Notes: a model not told the origin generated them from the letters alone. Positions 1-14,639 are shown, counted from the stretch's first letter. The stretch: 64,000 nucleotides of DNA from Vespa crabro (GCF_910589235.1 NW_025813595.1:2418001-2482000); one strand, 5' to 3'. A program made the numbers and translations.

Positions 1-250
1 GAAATAGTAATAACAATAGTAACGAAAACAACGGTAACAACATTAATAATAATAATGATAATATCGAAAGTAATTAAAATAACGGTGACAACTATAATAT
101 TAATAACAATAATAACGATAATAACGATAATAACTATATTAATAATACTAATAATAACGATAATAATGATATTAATGGCAATATCGATAATAACAATAAT
201 ATTAATAGTCATATTGAAGATAATAACGGTAATAACGTTACTAACGATAA
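1..250 (+). repeat. CGGTGAC segment, copy a (left-truncated)
   Basis: This is one of four relatives of a segment of about 250 bp whose landmark CGGTGACAACTATAATATTA lies at 84-103. The others are at 42,780-43,034, 51,621-51,875 and, inverted, 53,724-53,880. The homology begins at or before base 1, so the left edge is set by the window. Similarity fades after about 250. The copy differs from the other two plus-strand copies by scattered substitutions, such as ATATTAATAAT where they read ATAGTAATAAT. Confidence 0.85.
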
Positions 251-1050
251 TAGCGATACTAATATTAACAATATTAAGGATAATATCGTTAATAATTGTA
301 ACAATATTCACGATAATATCGATATTAATAATAACACAAAAACAATGATAACGATAATAACTATAATAAAATTTATAATAATAACGATAATAACCATGAT
401 AATAATAGTAATAATAAAGGTAATAACGATAGAAAAAGGTTCTAACGATAATAATAAGAATAACAATAACGATAATAGTGACTATGATGATAAGAAAGAT
501 AATAATAATAATAGAAATAAAAATAATAACGAAAATAACGATGATAATCATAATAATAAACGTAATAATAACAATTGTAAGAATAGTAACTATTATAACG
601 ATTATAAAGATAATAGTAGGAGTAATAATAACAATAATAAAAATAATAACGGTAATAAAAATTAAAAGGAAGTTAACGATTATAATATTAACAATAATAA
701 CGATAATAACCATAATAATAATAATAATAGTGAAGACAACAACGATATTAACTATAATAATAACAGTAATAATAACAATAATTATTATAATAACGATAAC
801 AATGATAATACCGATAATAACGATAATAACAATAATAATAATAGTAATAATTAAGATAATAACGATTATAACAATAATAGTAATAATTATAATATCGATT
901 GTAACAAGAATAACTATAATGACGATAATAGCGATAATGATACTAACTATAATGACGATGGATATAATAACGATAATATCTTTAATAACGATAATAATAA
1001 AAATATTAATAGCGATATTAATGATATTAACGTTAATAACGATAATAATA

Positions 1051-1335
1051 AAAACAATTAAAACGATAATAACAATAATTATGATAATAACAATAATAAT
1101 TGTAATAGTGATAGCAATAATAACAATATTTACGATAATAGTAATAATAATAAAGATAATAACATTATTAACGATAATAACGGTAATAAAGAAAATAACG
1201 ATAATAATAAAAACAATTAAAACGATAATAACAATAATTATGATAATTGCAATAATAATTTTAATAGTGATAGCATTAATTACGATATTTACGATAATAG
1301 CACTAATAACAAAGATAATAACATGATTAACCATA
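1051..1335 (+). repeat. Local tandem pair, period 159 bp
   Basis: The word AAAACAATTAAAACGATAAT begins at 1,051 and again at 1,210. It is followed both times by ACAATAATTATGATAA and later by TAGTGATAGCA and ACGATATTTACGATAATAG or close variants. The period, 159 bp, is a multiple of three, so the triplet register is kept. The same 159-bp spacing exists in the right copy of block P (60,974 and 61,133). Confidence 0.85.
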
Positions 1336-2099
1336 ATAACGATAATAGAAATAATAATACTAACAAAATAACGTTAATAACGAAATTATCGATAATAACG
1401 ATAATAATATTAATAATAATAATAACGATAGAAAACATAATAACAATAATAATAATAATAATAATATTAATATTAATGATAAAAATTATAATAATAACGA
1501 TAATAACGATAATAACGATAATAAAAAAATAATAATTGCAATAAAAACGGTAAATACGATAATAATAATAGTAATAATAACGATAATAACGACACAAACC
1601 ACAATAACGATAATAATAATAACAATTATAACGATAATAACGATAATAACGATTATAATGACAATAACGTTAATAACGATTATAATCATAACGATAATAA
1701 TAATAATAATAATATAGATAACAACAATATTAACGTTAATGACGATAATATTAACAACAATAATAAAGACACAAACGATTATAACGATAAGAACGATAAT
1801 AATATTTTAATAATATTAATAAGAACGATAATAACGATAATAATGGAAGTAATATTAATAATATTAAGAATAATATATATAACAACGATAATAACTTTAA
1901 TAATATTATTAGTAATAACAGTAATAACAATATTAACGAGTATATCGACAAAAGTAATAATATTAATAATAATATACTTAATAATTAAAATAACGCTACT
2001 AACGATAATAAAATATATTATAATAACAATATTAACAATAATATCGATAATAATAATAATAATAACAATAATTACGATAATAACGATAAAAACGATAAT

Positions 2100-2690
2100 G
2101 TTAAGAAAACTATTGTAACAGTAATAACGATAATAACGATAATAATATAAACGATAATGAAGGTATAATAATAATAATAACGATAATAATGAAAAATACG
2201 ATAATAACGGTATTGATAATAACGATAATAACGTTAATAACGTTAATAATAATGGTACTAATAACAATAATAATTACATTAACGATAATAGCCATAATAA
2301 TTATAACGATAAACAACATAATAATCATAATAATTTTAGTAATTATAATAATTATTATGACAAACACGATAATAATGATATTAATGGTAACAATAATAAT
2401 AATAATAATAATAAAAACTTTAATAACTATTTTTACGATAATATCGATAATAATAATAGTAATAATAACGATAATAACGATTATAATTGCATTAATAATA
2501 TTAATAATAAGATTAATAAAGATAATAATAATTTTAACAATATTTACGATAATGACGGTGATAATAACAATAATAACGATAACAATGATGATAAAAATAA
2601 TAATAAAAATATCAATAATAAAGTTAATTACGATAATAAAGATAATAATAATAATTTTAATAACAACAATAACTGTAATAAAAATAATAA
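2100..2690 (+). repeat. Segment present only in the left block P copy
   Basis: Ordinary triplet array of about 590 bp lying between landmarks that are adjacent in the right-hand copy (around 61,915-62,030). It is either an insertion on the left or a loss on the right. No element-like ends, target duplication or reading frame of interest are visible. Confidence 0.55.
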
Positions 2691-3461
2691 CGATAATAAC
2701 GATAATAAGGATAATAATAATAACAATAATATTAATGGAACAATAATAACGATAATAACGATAATAATAATAATTATAAAAACGATAATATTTATAACAA
2801 CGATGATAACGCATATATTAAAATAATAAATAACGATAATTACGTTAATAACGATGATAATAATTGCAATAATAACGCAAATAACGATAATAATAACAAT
2901 AGTAGGAACAATAATACGGATAATAACGATATCAACGATATTAATAATAATAATAATAATGACAATAAATATAATAATAATGATAATAACGTTAGTAACG
3001 GTAATATTAATAAGTATGAAAACGATTATAATGATATTAGCGATAAAAACAATAATATTAATAATAACATTAATAAGGATAATAAGGGTATCATTGATAA
3101 TAATAATAAAATTATCAACGATAATATCGATAACAATAATAATAATAATAACAATGATAACGATAATATAGATTATAACCATAATAATAATAACAATGAT
3201 AACGTATAATAATAATAATAATAATAACGATAATAACGGCAATAATGATAATAAACATAATAATAACAATAATAACGTTAATAACGACAATAATTATAAT
3301 AATAACTTTGATAATAAAAGTAATAATGTTAATAACGACAATAATTTTAATAATTATATTGATAATAACAATAATAACGAAAATAATAAAATATAATGAT
3401 ATCAATAAAGATATAGACAAACATAACCATAAAAATAGTAGTAATAATAACAATAATATCA

Positions 3462-3495
3462 TTAAAGGCGGAAAAGAACGTTATTTCCGAAAATA
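3462..3495 (+). other. GC-richer island with short hairpin
   Basis: AAAGGCGGAAAAGAACG followed by TTATTTCCG is unusually G-rich for this window. CGGAAA (3,469-3,474) can pair with TTTCCG (3,484-3,489) across a 9-base loop. The paralogous site at 62,706-62,738 keeps GGCG, AAAGAACGT and CCGAAAATATTAAT but not the complete stem, so the hairpin itself is not conserved. Useful as an alignment anchor; no function is assigned. Confidence 0.5.
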
Positions 3496-3674
3496 TTAAT
3501 AACAGTAATAACGATAATAACGATAATAGCGATAATAATGATAATATCGATAATAATAATTGTAATAATAACAATATTAATAATGACCATAATAACGATA
3601 ATAACGTAAATAACGATAATAAAAGTAACAATAATATTGATAATAACGATAATATCGATAATAGCGTAAATAAA

Positions 3675-3719
3675 AATAATAATAATAATAATAATAAGAA
3701 TAATAATAATAATAATAAT
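3675..3719 (+). repeat. Interrupted AAT run: 7 AAT, AAG, 7 AAT
   Basis: Fifteen triplets with a single AAG in the middle. The paralogous position in the right copy of block P (62,843-62,902) is an uninterrupted run of 20 AAT. Both runs are followed by AACGAT and GATAGCTATAATGAGG-like sequence, so they are the same site. Confidence 0.9.
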
Positions 3720-3959
3720 AACGATGATAGCTATAATGAGGAAAATAATAATAAATATAATAAAAATTATAACGACATAAACAAAAATAACCATAGCAAT
3801 AGAACATATTATAACAATAATAATATTAATAATGTGAATAACGATAATAAAGATAATCATATATCGATAAAAACAATAATAATAATATTAATAATAATAA
3901 TATTCACGATAATAAAGATAATAAAATTAATAATAAAAACAATAATACAGATAATAATA

Positions 3960-6250
3960 ATGATAAAGATAATAACGATGAAAATAATAATATTAATAAT
4001 AATTATAACAACAATAATAACGATAATTACGATAATAATGTTTATAATAAGAAAGGTAATAATAATTATAATATTCATAATAATTATAATATCGATAATA
4101 ACGAATGTAACAGTAATAATTGTAATATTAAGTACGATAATAACTATAATAACGACAAAAACGATAATAATGATAATATCGATAACAATAATAAGAATAT
4201 TAACAATAATAATAATATTAACAATAATGAGGATAATATAGGTAAAAAAAACATTAATGACGATAACAATATTAATAATAATAATATTAGCAATAACAAC
4301 GATAACAACGATGTTATCTATAATAATAATAGCGGTAATATCGATAAAATATATAATAATAACAATAATAAATATAATAATGATGATAACGATCATAACG
4401 ATAATAACGATAGTAATAATAGTAATAATAACTATGATAACAAAAATAACGATAATAACGATAATAACGATAGTAATAATAAAGATTACAACGATTATAT
4501 CGATAATAATAATTACAATATTAACAAATACATCGATAATAATAATAAAAAAATGACAATAATATCGATAATAACGATCATAACGTATATAATAATAATA
4601 ATAATAACGGTAACAATAATAATAATAATAACGATAATTACGATAATAGAGACAATAATAATAACAATAATAACAATTATAGCCATAATGTCGATATTTA
4701 CGATAATAACGATAATAATAATAACAATAATAACGATGATAAGGATAATAATGGTAATAACGATAATAATAGTAATAATAAAAACGATAATAACAATATT
4801 AACGATAATAAGCATTATGATAATAATAATAAGAACGTTAAAATCGATAATAACGAAATTGAAGATAATGACGATAATAATAATAATATTAACAACGATA
4901 TTATATATAATAAAGAAAACATCGAGAATACTAATAAAAATAATATAGATAATAGCGATAATAACGATAAGAAAATTAATAATAATATCGATAATAGCGA
5001 TAATAACGATAATAACGATAATAACAATATTAATAGAAAAAAAAATTTAGAAAATATCGATAATAAGGATAATAATAATAAAGTTAATAAGGATAAAAAC
5101 GACAGTGACTATAATAATAATAACAATTAGAACGATGATAACGAAAATAACGATAGTGACGATAATAACGAAAATAAAAATAATAAAAATAACGATAATA
5201 ACGATAATATCGATAATAATTATGACGAAAATATCGACAAAAAGGATAAATACGATAACATCGAAAATAATAATAGCAATAATATCGATAATATCAATAA
5301 TAACGATAATAATAATAATAATATTAACAAGGAAAATAACGATAATTTCGATAATATCGATAATAACAATAATGATAATAACGATATTAATAATTATAAT
5401 AACACTAAAAACAATAACAACGGTAATAACAATAATAATGATAGCATTACAAACAATAAAATCGATAATAACGATAATTGCGATAATAATTATAACAATA
5501 ATATCGATAATAAAGAACAGAAATATAATAATATTAAAAATAATATCGATGGCAACGATATTACTCATAATTATAATAAATATATATCGATAATAAGGAT
5601 TATAAGGATAAAAAATACTAAACTATAAATAAGTAAATAAGGCAATTATAATAATAATAATAACGATAATGACGATAATAACGGTAATGACCATAATAAC
5701 GATTATAATAATAACGATAGTAACGATATTAGTAATAATAATAATAATGATAATAACGTTAATAACAAAAATAATATTAAGGTAATGACGATGTTAACGA
5801 CAAAAACGATAATAATGATAATCGCAATAATCATAATAATAACAATTACAACAATAACGCTAATAACTATAATTTTGTGAACAATAATATCGATAATAAA
5901 GTTAATAACAATAATAATAATAGCAATAATAGCGATAACATCGATAATAACAATAATCGTAATAATAACTATAATAGTGGTAATAACGATGACAACGATA
6001 ATAATAATATCAATAATAACGATAATATGGATAATAACAGTAATAACGATAATAATAATAATAATAATAACGATAATAACGATATTAACGAAAATAATGA
6101 TAATAATAATAACAATATTAACAATAATACAGATATTAATAATATTAAGAATAATAAAGACAGTAACATTGACAGTAATAGTAATACTAATGTTAATAAC
6201 GTTATAAACGATAATAACGATAAAAATAATAACAGTAATAAATATAAAGA
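3960..6250 (+). repeat. Triplet array without counterpart in the right block P copy
   Basis: The right-hand relative passes from the sequence matching 3,955 to that matching 6,255 in about 260 bp, where the left copy has about 2.3 kb. Within it, a phrase around 5,238-5,290 (AAGGATAAATACGATAACAT) is shared with 41,757 and 60,109. Nothing gene-like is seen. Confidence 0.6.
5580..5665. other. Break in the triplet lattice
   Basis: The triplet words are lost over roughly 80 bp (GGATTATAAGGATAAAAAAT, then CTAAACTATAAATAAGTAAA and GGCAATTATAAT) before the array resumes. It looks like decayed array or a small foreign insertion; no feature is recognisable. Confidence 0.4.
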
Positions 6251-6254
6251 CGAT

Positions 6255-6855
6255 AATATGGTTTATAGTACTAACAATAAAATAGATAGTAAGGATATTA
6301 AAGGTAACAATAATAAAATTAAATACGATAATAACGACAATAGTAATAATAATAATAACCATAATAATGATAATAAAGATATTACTATTAATAATAATAA
6401 TAATATTACTAACGATAATAACGGTTATAATGTTAATAACTATAATAACGATATTAACAATAAGAATAATAATAATAATAGAGATGTTAAAGTTATTAAC
6501 GATAATAATAATAATAGTAACAATAGTAACGAAAATGACGACAAAAACGATAATAATCATAACGATAATAACAATAATAGTAATATTAATAATACCTATA
6601 GTAACAAATAATAACGATAATGACAATAATAATAATTATAATAATAACGATTATAACGATAATTACGTTAATAACGATAATAATAATAAAATTAATAACG
6701 AAAATTACGATAATAACGAAAATAATAATAGCATTAATAACGATAATAATGATAATAATAATAATAATAGCTATAGCAATATTAAGGATATTAACGATAA
6801 TAACGATAATACTAATAACGATGACAACGACAAAAATAATAATATTAATATAATT
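6255..6855 (+). repeat. Block P, left copy, second part
   Basis: Collinear with 63,396-64,000. Shared words include ACTAACAATAAAATAGAT, AAGGATATTAAAG, GGTTATAATGTTAATAAC and the stretch ending in GATGACAACGACAAAAATAA. The final window base corresponds to about 6,855. A one-base slip near 6,605 (CAAATAATAAC) moves the triplet register. Confidence 0.85.
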
Positions 6856-7079
6856 AATAACGAAAATAAGGATAATAACGATAACAACGATATAATCAAT
6901 AGTAATAATAAAAATGATAATAACTTTAATAACGAAAATAACACTGATATCGAGAGGAATAGGAACGATAATAACGATATAAGAATAATAATAATTACAT
7001 TAATAACGATAACAATGACAATAACGATAAAAATAATAATAATAATAACGAATGTAAGGATAATAACGTGCCAACGATA

Positions 7080-9000
7080 ATAATAACAACAATAATAAGG
7101 ATAAGAACAATAATAATAATGAAGTAAATAAAGATATTAACGATGACAACAATAATAATAATAACAATAATTAAGATAATTACGATCATAACGATTATAA
7201 GGATTATAACAATAACGATAATAACGACATTACTAATAATAATAAGAACGATAATGAAGATAAAACGATAAAAGTGATAAATACTATAATAACAAAAATA
7301 ACAATTAAATAATCGTAATAATAGAGATATTAACGTTATTAACGATAATAACGATAATAATAAAAACAGTAATAACGATAAATACGATAATAACGACAAT
7401 TATAATAAAAATATTAACGTATATAGAGATAACTACTATTTCAAAGATAATAATTATAACAATAATGACGATAAAATCGATATTAACGATAATAACAATA
7501 ACGATAGTAACGATAATATCGATAATACTAATAACAATATTATTGATAATATCGATCATAATAATAATAATAACAATAATATCGATAATAACGATAATAA
7601 TGATAATAACGATAATAAAGATAATAACGATAATATCGATTATAACGAAAATAATAATTACGATAATGACGGCAATAATAATAATAATAAAGTTAATAAA
7701 GATAACTACGATAATGACGATAATATTAATAAAGATAAGAACGTTAATAACGTAAATAGCGATAATAATAATAGTAATAATAACAATAAAAACGATAAGA
7801 ACGATTATAATGATAAGAACGGTAATAATAGAAGTAATAATAACAATATAAAAAATAATAAGTAAAATAACGATAATAACGATAGTAATAATAACATATT
7901 AACGATAATATCTATAAAAATAATAACAATAATAATAACGATTATAATGATAATAACGGTATTAGTAATATTAATAATAAAGATAATTACGATAATAACG
8001 ATAATACTAATAACAATAATAACGATAATAACGAAATTCACGATAATAATAATTACAATTATAACGATAATAACGACAATAATGATAATAAGGAAAATAA
8101 TTATAATAATAATAATAATAAAAACGATAAAGATGATAATAATACTTACAATAATAATGATAATAACAATAATAACGATATTAACTATAATAAAATTAAT
8201 AACTATATTTACGTTAACAACGATAAGGATATTAGGAATAATAGCGATAATAACTATAATTACGTTAATAATAATAATAGCCTTAATAACGATATAAACG
8301 ATGATAACGATAATAATAATAACGGTAAGGACAATAATAATAAAAATAGTAATAACGATAATAATTATAATAACATTAAAAATAATAACAATATTAACGG
8401 CAATATTAATAATAATAATAATAAAGATAAGACCAATAATAATAATGGCAATAACATTAGTAAACATTATAACAAAAATAACGATAATGACGATGACAAT
8501 AATAACGATTATTACAATAATAACAAAATTAATAAAAACGATAGTATCGTTAATAGTAATAATCATAATACCGTAAAAACGATAATAAATTTAATAATAA
8601 AAAAAATATTAACGATAATAACGATATTATCGGTATAATTATAACAATAATATCGATAATTTCGTTATAAGAAGTAATAATAAAAACAATAATAACGATA
8701 ATACTAATAACCATAATAAAGATAATAATAATAATAATAATAACAATAATAACGATACTAACGATAATAACGATAAGAACAAAGTTAACCATAATAACAA
8801 GATTTATAAAAATAATAATATCTATAATAATGATAAGAACGATTAGAACTTTAATAATAATAACAATAATAACAATAATAACGTAAATAACTAAAAAAAA
8901 ATGATTTAAATAAGATATTAACGATAATAAATAGAATAACAGTAATAACGATAATAACGACAATAATAATATAAATAAAAACGATAATGACGCTAATAAC
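7080..9000 (+). repeat. Triplet array, no further structure seen
   Basis: Continuous AAT/AAC/GAT array. I did not recognise a second copy of this stretch in the window, nor any gene, RNA or element end. Confidence 0.7.

Positions 9001-9066
<66 letters not shown>
9001..9066 (+). repeat. Pure (AAT)22 microsatellite
   Basis: Twenty-two uninterrupted AAT triplets between AAC and ATCGATAATAACG. It is one of five pure runs of about 19-24 units in the window. Confidence 0.95.
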
Positions 9067-9067
<1 letters not shown>

Positions 9068-9380
9068 TCGATAATAACGATAATAATAGTAGTATTACTA
9101 ACATTAATAACAATAATAGCGGTAATAACGTAATTAACGGTAAAACGATAATTATAATAACCATATTAACAATAATAACGATATTATCGATGATAACAAT
9201 AACAATAATAACGATAATATCGATAATAATTATAATAATAATGAAGTAAATAACAATAATAATTATATTAACGATAATAATAATAGTAATAATATCGATA
9301 ATAACAATAATAACGATAATAACGATAATAACGATAAAAATAATAATAACGACATTAATAACTATAATAAATATAATAAC

Positions 9381-9770
9381 GATATGGTATTAACAATAAT
9401 GACGACAATATTAGTAATAGTAATAACGATAATAACGATAATAACAGCAATAAAATTAATAATAATAAAGATAATAACGATATTATCGAAAATAATGATA
9501 AAAGCTATAATAATAATACTAATAAGAACAATAACATCGATAATAACGATAGTAAACATAATAACAGTAACGATAATATGACAATAATAATAACGACAAT
9601 AAAAATGATAATAACGTTAACAACAATAATAAGGTTAATAACTATATTAACTATATCAATAATAACGGAAATAACAATAATTTCGATATAAATAATAGCA
9701 ACATTAAAGATAATAACGATAATAATAATAATAATATCGACCTTAATAACTGTAATAAATATAATAAAGA
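9381..9770 (+). repeat. GATATGGTAT module, about 390 bp, copy 1
   Basis: Starts with GATATGGTATTAACAATAAT and continues with ACGACAATATTAGTAATAG, AAAGATAATAACGATATTAT, AACAGTAACGATAATATGAC, ACTATATTAACTATATCAAT, AATTTCGATATAAATAATAG and ends near CTTAATAACTGTAATAAATA. The same landmarks in the same order make up 12,767-13,149 and 57,424-57,824. The start of a second tandem unit after 9,770 is decayed (AAAGATAAAAACGATTATAG). No reading frame explains the conservation. Confidence 0.75.
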
Positions 9771-12180
9771 TAAAAACGATTATAGTAGAAATAGTAATAA
9801 CAATAATAACGATAATATCTATTTATTAATCTATAAAAATAATAATAATAATAATAATAAAAGTAATGACGGTAATACCGATAATAACAATGATACTAAT
9901 AATAACTATAAAAAAGATAATAACTATAATAATATTAATCATAATAAAGATAACAACGATAATAACAATAACAATTATAAAACTGATAATGACGATAATA
10001 ACAATTATAATCCTAATAACGATATTTATATTTATAATAATAACAATACTACTGATAATAACAATAATAACGATAAAAATAGTAGTAATAATAACAATAA
10101 TAACACTAATAACGTTAAAAGGGATAATAAGAATATTAACAATAATAACGATAATTATAATAACCATATTAATAATAAAAACGATGTAATCAATGATGAC
10201 AATAACGATAATAACGATAATATAGATAATAATGATAATATAATTAACGATATCACCGATAATATTAATAATAATAATAACATTAATAATGATAATAACG
10301 ATAATAACTATAATAATAATAACGAAAATAACGATATTAATGTTAATAATAATAATACCAATATCGACAATAACCATAATAACGATAACAACGATAATAA
10401 TAATAATAATAATAAAAATAATAGTAATAATAATAACGTTAATTACGTTAAATACGAGAATATTATTAGTAATTACAACAATAATATCAATAATAACAAT
10501 AATAACGATAATAATAAAAACGATTATATCGATAATTTCAATAATAATAATAACAATATTAACGATTATATCGATAAAAATAATAACAATAATAACAATA
10601 TTAAAAATAATAATCATAATAACTTTAATAATTTTAATAACGATAATAACAATAGTAACGAAAATAACGATAATAATAATAATAATTATAAAATTAATAA
10701 TAAGGATTATAACGATCATGACGATAATAATACTAGTAACAGTAACAATAATAATAAATGTAATAACGATATTGAGGATACAAACGATATTAGAGACAAT
10801 AGCGATAATAAAATTATTAATAATAACTATAATACCGATAATAACAATATATAATAATAATAATATTAATATCAATAATAACAATAAAAACTTTAGTAAC
10901 GATAATAACGATTATAAAAATAATAACCATAATAACGATAATAATAACATTATTACTAATTACAATAATAACGATAATAACGGTAATAAAAACAACAATA
11001 ATAACGATACTAACCAAAATAGAGTTAACAATTGTAACGAAAACAACGATAACAACATTAATAATAATAATAGTAATAGCGAAGGTAAGTATGATAACGA
11101 TGAAAACTATAATATTAATAATAATAATATCGATAATAACGATATTAATGGCAATAACGATAATAACGATAATTATGAAAATCATATTAAAGATAATAAC
11201 GATAATAATTATAATAATAATAAAGATAACATCTATATTATCAACAATAACGATAATAACGATAATAACGATAATAACTAAAATCATATTAAAGACAGTA
11301 ACGATAGTACCGACAGTAAAATAATAATATTAATAACAATAATAACAATAATAACGATAACAGCAATAATAATTATAACGATATTAACGATAATGTCGTT
11401 AAAAATAATAACAATATTACCGATAATATCGATAATAATAATAATAACAATAATAATAATGAGGATAGTAAAGATAATAGCGATTATAATAATAACGATT
11501 AAATAGATAACAACGACAATAATGATAATTGCAATAATAACGAAAATAATGGTAATAAAAATAACAAAAATGACGATAATAAAGAAAATAGTAATATCAA
11601 TACTAACGATAACAACGATAATTACCTTAATAATATTAATAATAATATCGAAAGTAGGTATAATAACGATGCCATCAATAAAAATAATAAAAATAAGAAC
11701 GATAATAAAGATAATAACGATAATAATAATACTAATAATAACGATAATAACGATAATAACGATTATGACATTAAAATTATTATTGATAATAACGTCAATA
11801 GTAATAATAATAATAACAACAAAAACGATAATAACTATAATGATGAAAAGTACGATAAAAATTTTAATATTAATAAAAATAATAACGACAATAAGGACAA
11901 TAACGATAATAATAGTAGTTACATTAACAAAATTAAGAATAATTACTATAAAAACGATATTAAAAGCAATAATAGTGGTAATAAGAAAAGTAATAATTAT
12001 AATTACGATAAAAACGATTTTAACGATCATAATAATTGCAATAATTACGATAATATCGATAATTATAATAACAATATCAACGATAATATCGAATATAATA
12101 ATAACATCAATAACTATAATAACGATAATAGCGATTATAAATATAATAATAATAATAATAATAACAATAATAAAGATAAT
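9770..12180 (+). repeat. Triplet array with one shared segment
   Basis: Ordinary array. The only part I could pair elsewhere is 10,681-10,839. Nothing gene-like. Confidence 0.65.
10681..10839 (+). repeat. 159-bp segment shared with 28,481-28,639
   Basis: Aligns without gaps to 28,481-28,639 at a constant offset of 17,800 bp. Landmarks are AAGGATTATAACGATCAT, ACTAGTAACAG and GATATTGAGGATACAAACGA. Differences are scattered substitutions, for example ATGACG against ATAACG and GAGACAATAGC against GAGATAAAAGC. Confidence 0.85.
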
Positions 12181-12189
12181 AATGATAAT

Positions 12190-12766
12190 AATTTAAAAAC
12201 GATAAAAATTATCATAATTATAGATGTAATAACGATACTAACGATATTAAAAATAAAAATAATAACGATAATATCGATAATAATAATAAAATTCATAACG
12301 TTAATAATGATAATAACGATAATAACGGAAATTAAAAAAAAATTGATAACGCTAATAACGATAATAAAGATATAATATTATTAATAATATTGATAATAGT
12401 GATTATAATGGAAATAATAATAATAACAATATCGAAAATAACGATAATAACGGTTAAATAAATAATAATAATAGTAAGAATAATAATAATAATAATAATG
12501 GTAATTACGATAATAACGATAACAACAATAATAACGATATCTATAATAACAATAATAAAGACAATAATAATAATAATAATAATAATATCAATAATAAATA
12601 TAATGGCGACAATCATAATAATAATAATAATATTAATAATAATAACGATAATAACGATAATAATAATAGTATTAATAACAATATTAAAAATAATAACGAT
12701 AATAACCATAATTACGATACTAATAATAATAATAACGACATTAATAACTATAATATATATAATAAA
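12190..12766 (+). repeat. Segment Q, copy 1 (precedes a GATATGGTAT module)
   Basis: Begins near AAACGATAAAAATTATCATA and runs through AAAATTCATAACGTTAAT, AAAGATATAATATTATTAAT and GATTATAATGGAAATAATAA into the module at 12,767. The same order, with substitutions and indels, is found at 20,710-21,470 and 55,060-55,831, each also ending at a module start. Q and the module therefore move or duplicate together. Confidence 0.7.
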
Positions 12767-13149
12767 GATATGGTATTGACGATAAAGGCGACAGTAGTAG
12801 TAATAGTAATAACGATAATAACAGAAATAGCGGCAATAAAATAATAATAATAAAGATAAAAACGATATTATCTAAAATAACGATAGAAGTCATAAGATTA
12901 ATAAAAATATGAACAATAACAACGATAATAACGACAATAAACATAAAAACAGTAACGATAATACGACAATAACAATAACAATAATAATAACGATAATAAA
13001 GATAAAACAATAAAAACGATAATAACTATATTAACGATATCAATAATAACGAAAATAACGTTAATTTCGATATTAATAATAGCAATATTAAAGATAATAA
13101 CGATAATAATAATAATAACGACATTATTAACTATAATAAATATAATAAC
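12767..13149 (+). repeat. GATATGGTAT module, copy 2 (complete, 383 bp)
   Basis: Runs from GATATGGTATTGACGATAAA through GGCGACAGTAGTAGTAATAG, AGCGGCAATAAAATAAT, CAGTAACGATAATACGAC, ATTAACGATATCAATAATAA and GTTAATTTCGATATTAATAA to CATTATTAACTATAATAAAT, and is followed directly by the head of another unit at 13,150. Spacing between the two GATATGGTAT words is 383 bp. Confidence 0.8.
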
Positions 13150-13260
13150 GATATGGTATTAACGATAATAACGACAATAGTAGTAATAATAATAATGATA
13201 AAAACGATAATAACCACAATAGAAATAATAATAATAAAGATAATAACGATATTATCGAAA
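13150..13260 (+). repeat. GATATGGTAT module, copy 3 (head only)
   Basis: GATATGGTATTAACGATAAT, ACGACAATAGTAGTAATAAT and AAAGATAATAACGATATTAT follow as in the other units, then the match is lost after ATTATCGAAAATAACGATAA. Confidence 0.7.
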
Positions 13261-13589
13261 ATAACGATAATAACGGTAATAATAATAACAATAAAATCAA
13301 TAATAACGATAATAGCGATTATAACGATAATAAGGACAGTAATAATATTAATACTAGTAATAATAATAATAATAATTATTATTATAATATTAATGATTAC
13401 ATGGAAAATAATAATAATAATGGTAGTAATAATACCAATAATTACAATAATAACGATAGAAAAGATAATAATGATAATTACGGTAATAAAAATTATAACG
13501 ATTATTACGATAATAAAGATAGTAATATTGACTATAATAATGATAACGAAGATCATAACGGCAATAATAAATATTATAATAATATCGAT

Positions 13590-13740
13590 AATAAGGTTAA
13601 TTACGAAAATAACGGTAATAAAGATAATAACAATAATAACGACAATAATAATAATAATGATAATGATACTAACGAAAATAGCAATAATAGCAATTATAAT
13701 AAGAACAACAATAAAGATAATAACGATATTAACATAATAA
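13590..13740 (+). repeat. GGTTAATTACGAAAATAACG family, copy 1
   Basis: The word GGTTAATTACGAAAATAACG begins at 13,595 and recurs, exactly or with one or two changes, at 22,323, 27,983, 30,415, 40,442 and 49,278. In the first two copies the similarity extends through a run of AATAATGATAAT words to AACAACAATAAAGATAA and GATATTAAC. Confidence 0.75.
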
Positions 13741-14639
13741 AAATAAAGATAATATCGAAAATAATGATAATAATAATAAAATTAATAACGATTAAAACAA
13801 CAAATAATTATAAATGTAATAACAATTATAACGATAATAACGACAATATCCATAATAACGATAATAAGCAAAAGAAGAACAGTAGTAACGATAATTACGA
13901 TATTAATGGTATTAATAATAGTAATAATAACATTAATAACAATAATAAAGATAATAACCGTATTATTGATAGTAACGATAATAAAAATAATAATATCAAC
14001 AATTATAACGATAAGAAAGTAAATAATAATAACAGTAATAACGATAATAAAAAAAATGTTAATAACGATAATTATAAAAATAATAATGATAATAAACATA
14101 AATACGATAATAAAAATAATTATAATAATAATAATAATAATAACAATAATAACGATTATATCGATACTAACGATAATAACCATAATATTGAGAATAATAA
14201 TTATAATAACAATAATAACTAAAATATCGATAATAACAAAGATAATAATAATAATAACGATAATAAATATAATAACGATACTAAAAATAATAATAATGAT
14301 AATGAAGATAATAATAATAATAATAACAACAATAATAACGATAATATCGGTAATAATAACGGTAATAGTAATCGAAATAATAACAATAATAACACAAATA
14401 TTGATAATAACTATAATATCGATAAAATATTAACGTTAATAACGACAAAACAGATAATAAGTACGATAATAACGATAATAATAATAGTAATAACAACGAT
14501 AATAACAATAATAACGTTAATAGCTGTAATAATAATAATATAATTATTAATTAAATCGACAATAACGATACTTACGATAATAATAGTAGTAATAAAAGTA
14601 TTAATGTCAATTATAACGTTAATAATGATAATAATGATA

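Larger units (their letters stand above)
870..3960 (+). repeat. Block P, left copy, first part
   Basis: This stretch pairs collinearly with 60,795-63,135 near the other end of the window. Shared landmarks in the same order are GACGATGGATAT (953 and 60,877), an AAAACAATTA tandem pair, GGAACA followed by two AATAACGAT-like units (2,737 and 62,029), the GC-richer island at 3,466, and an AAT run followed by GATAGCTATAATGAGG. Divergence is clear but every landmark is recognisable. The left copy carries about 590 bp (2,100-2,690) that the right copy lacks. Confidence 0.8.

Noticed and set aside
3469..3489. Hairpin CGGAAA/TTTCCG as a terminator or regulatory stem
   Set aside because: No gene is upstream, the stem is only 6 bp, and the paralog at 62.7 kb does not preserve the pairing.
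5877..6611. Asparagine-rich coding sequence of 244 codons reading N/D/K/S
   Set aside because: It resembles the N-rich tracts of AT-rich protists, but it has no non-repetitive domain or flanking gene structure, ends at an array slip, and is no different from the surrounding array read in register.
9381..13260. CRISPR array suggested by regularly recurring words
   Set aside because: Recurrences are 383-401 bp apart, degenerate, and lack short identical repeats with unique spacers; no cas-like gene is present.
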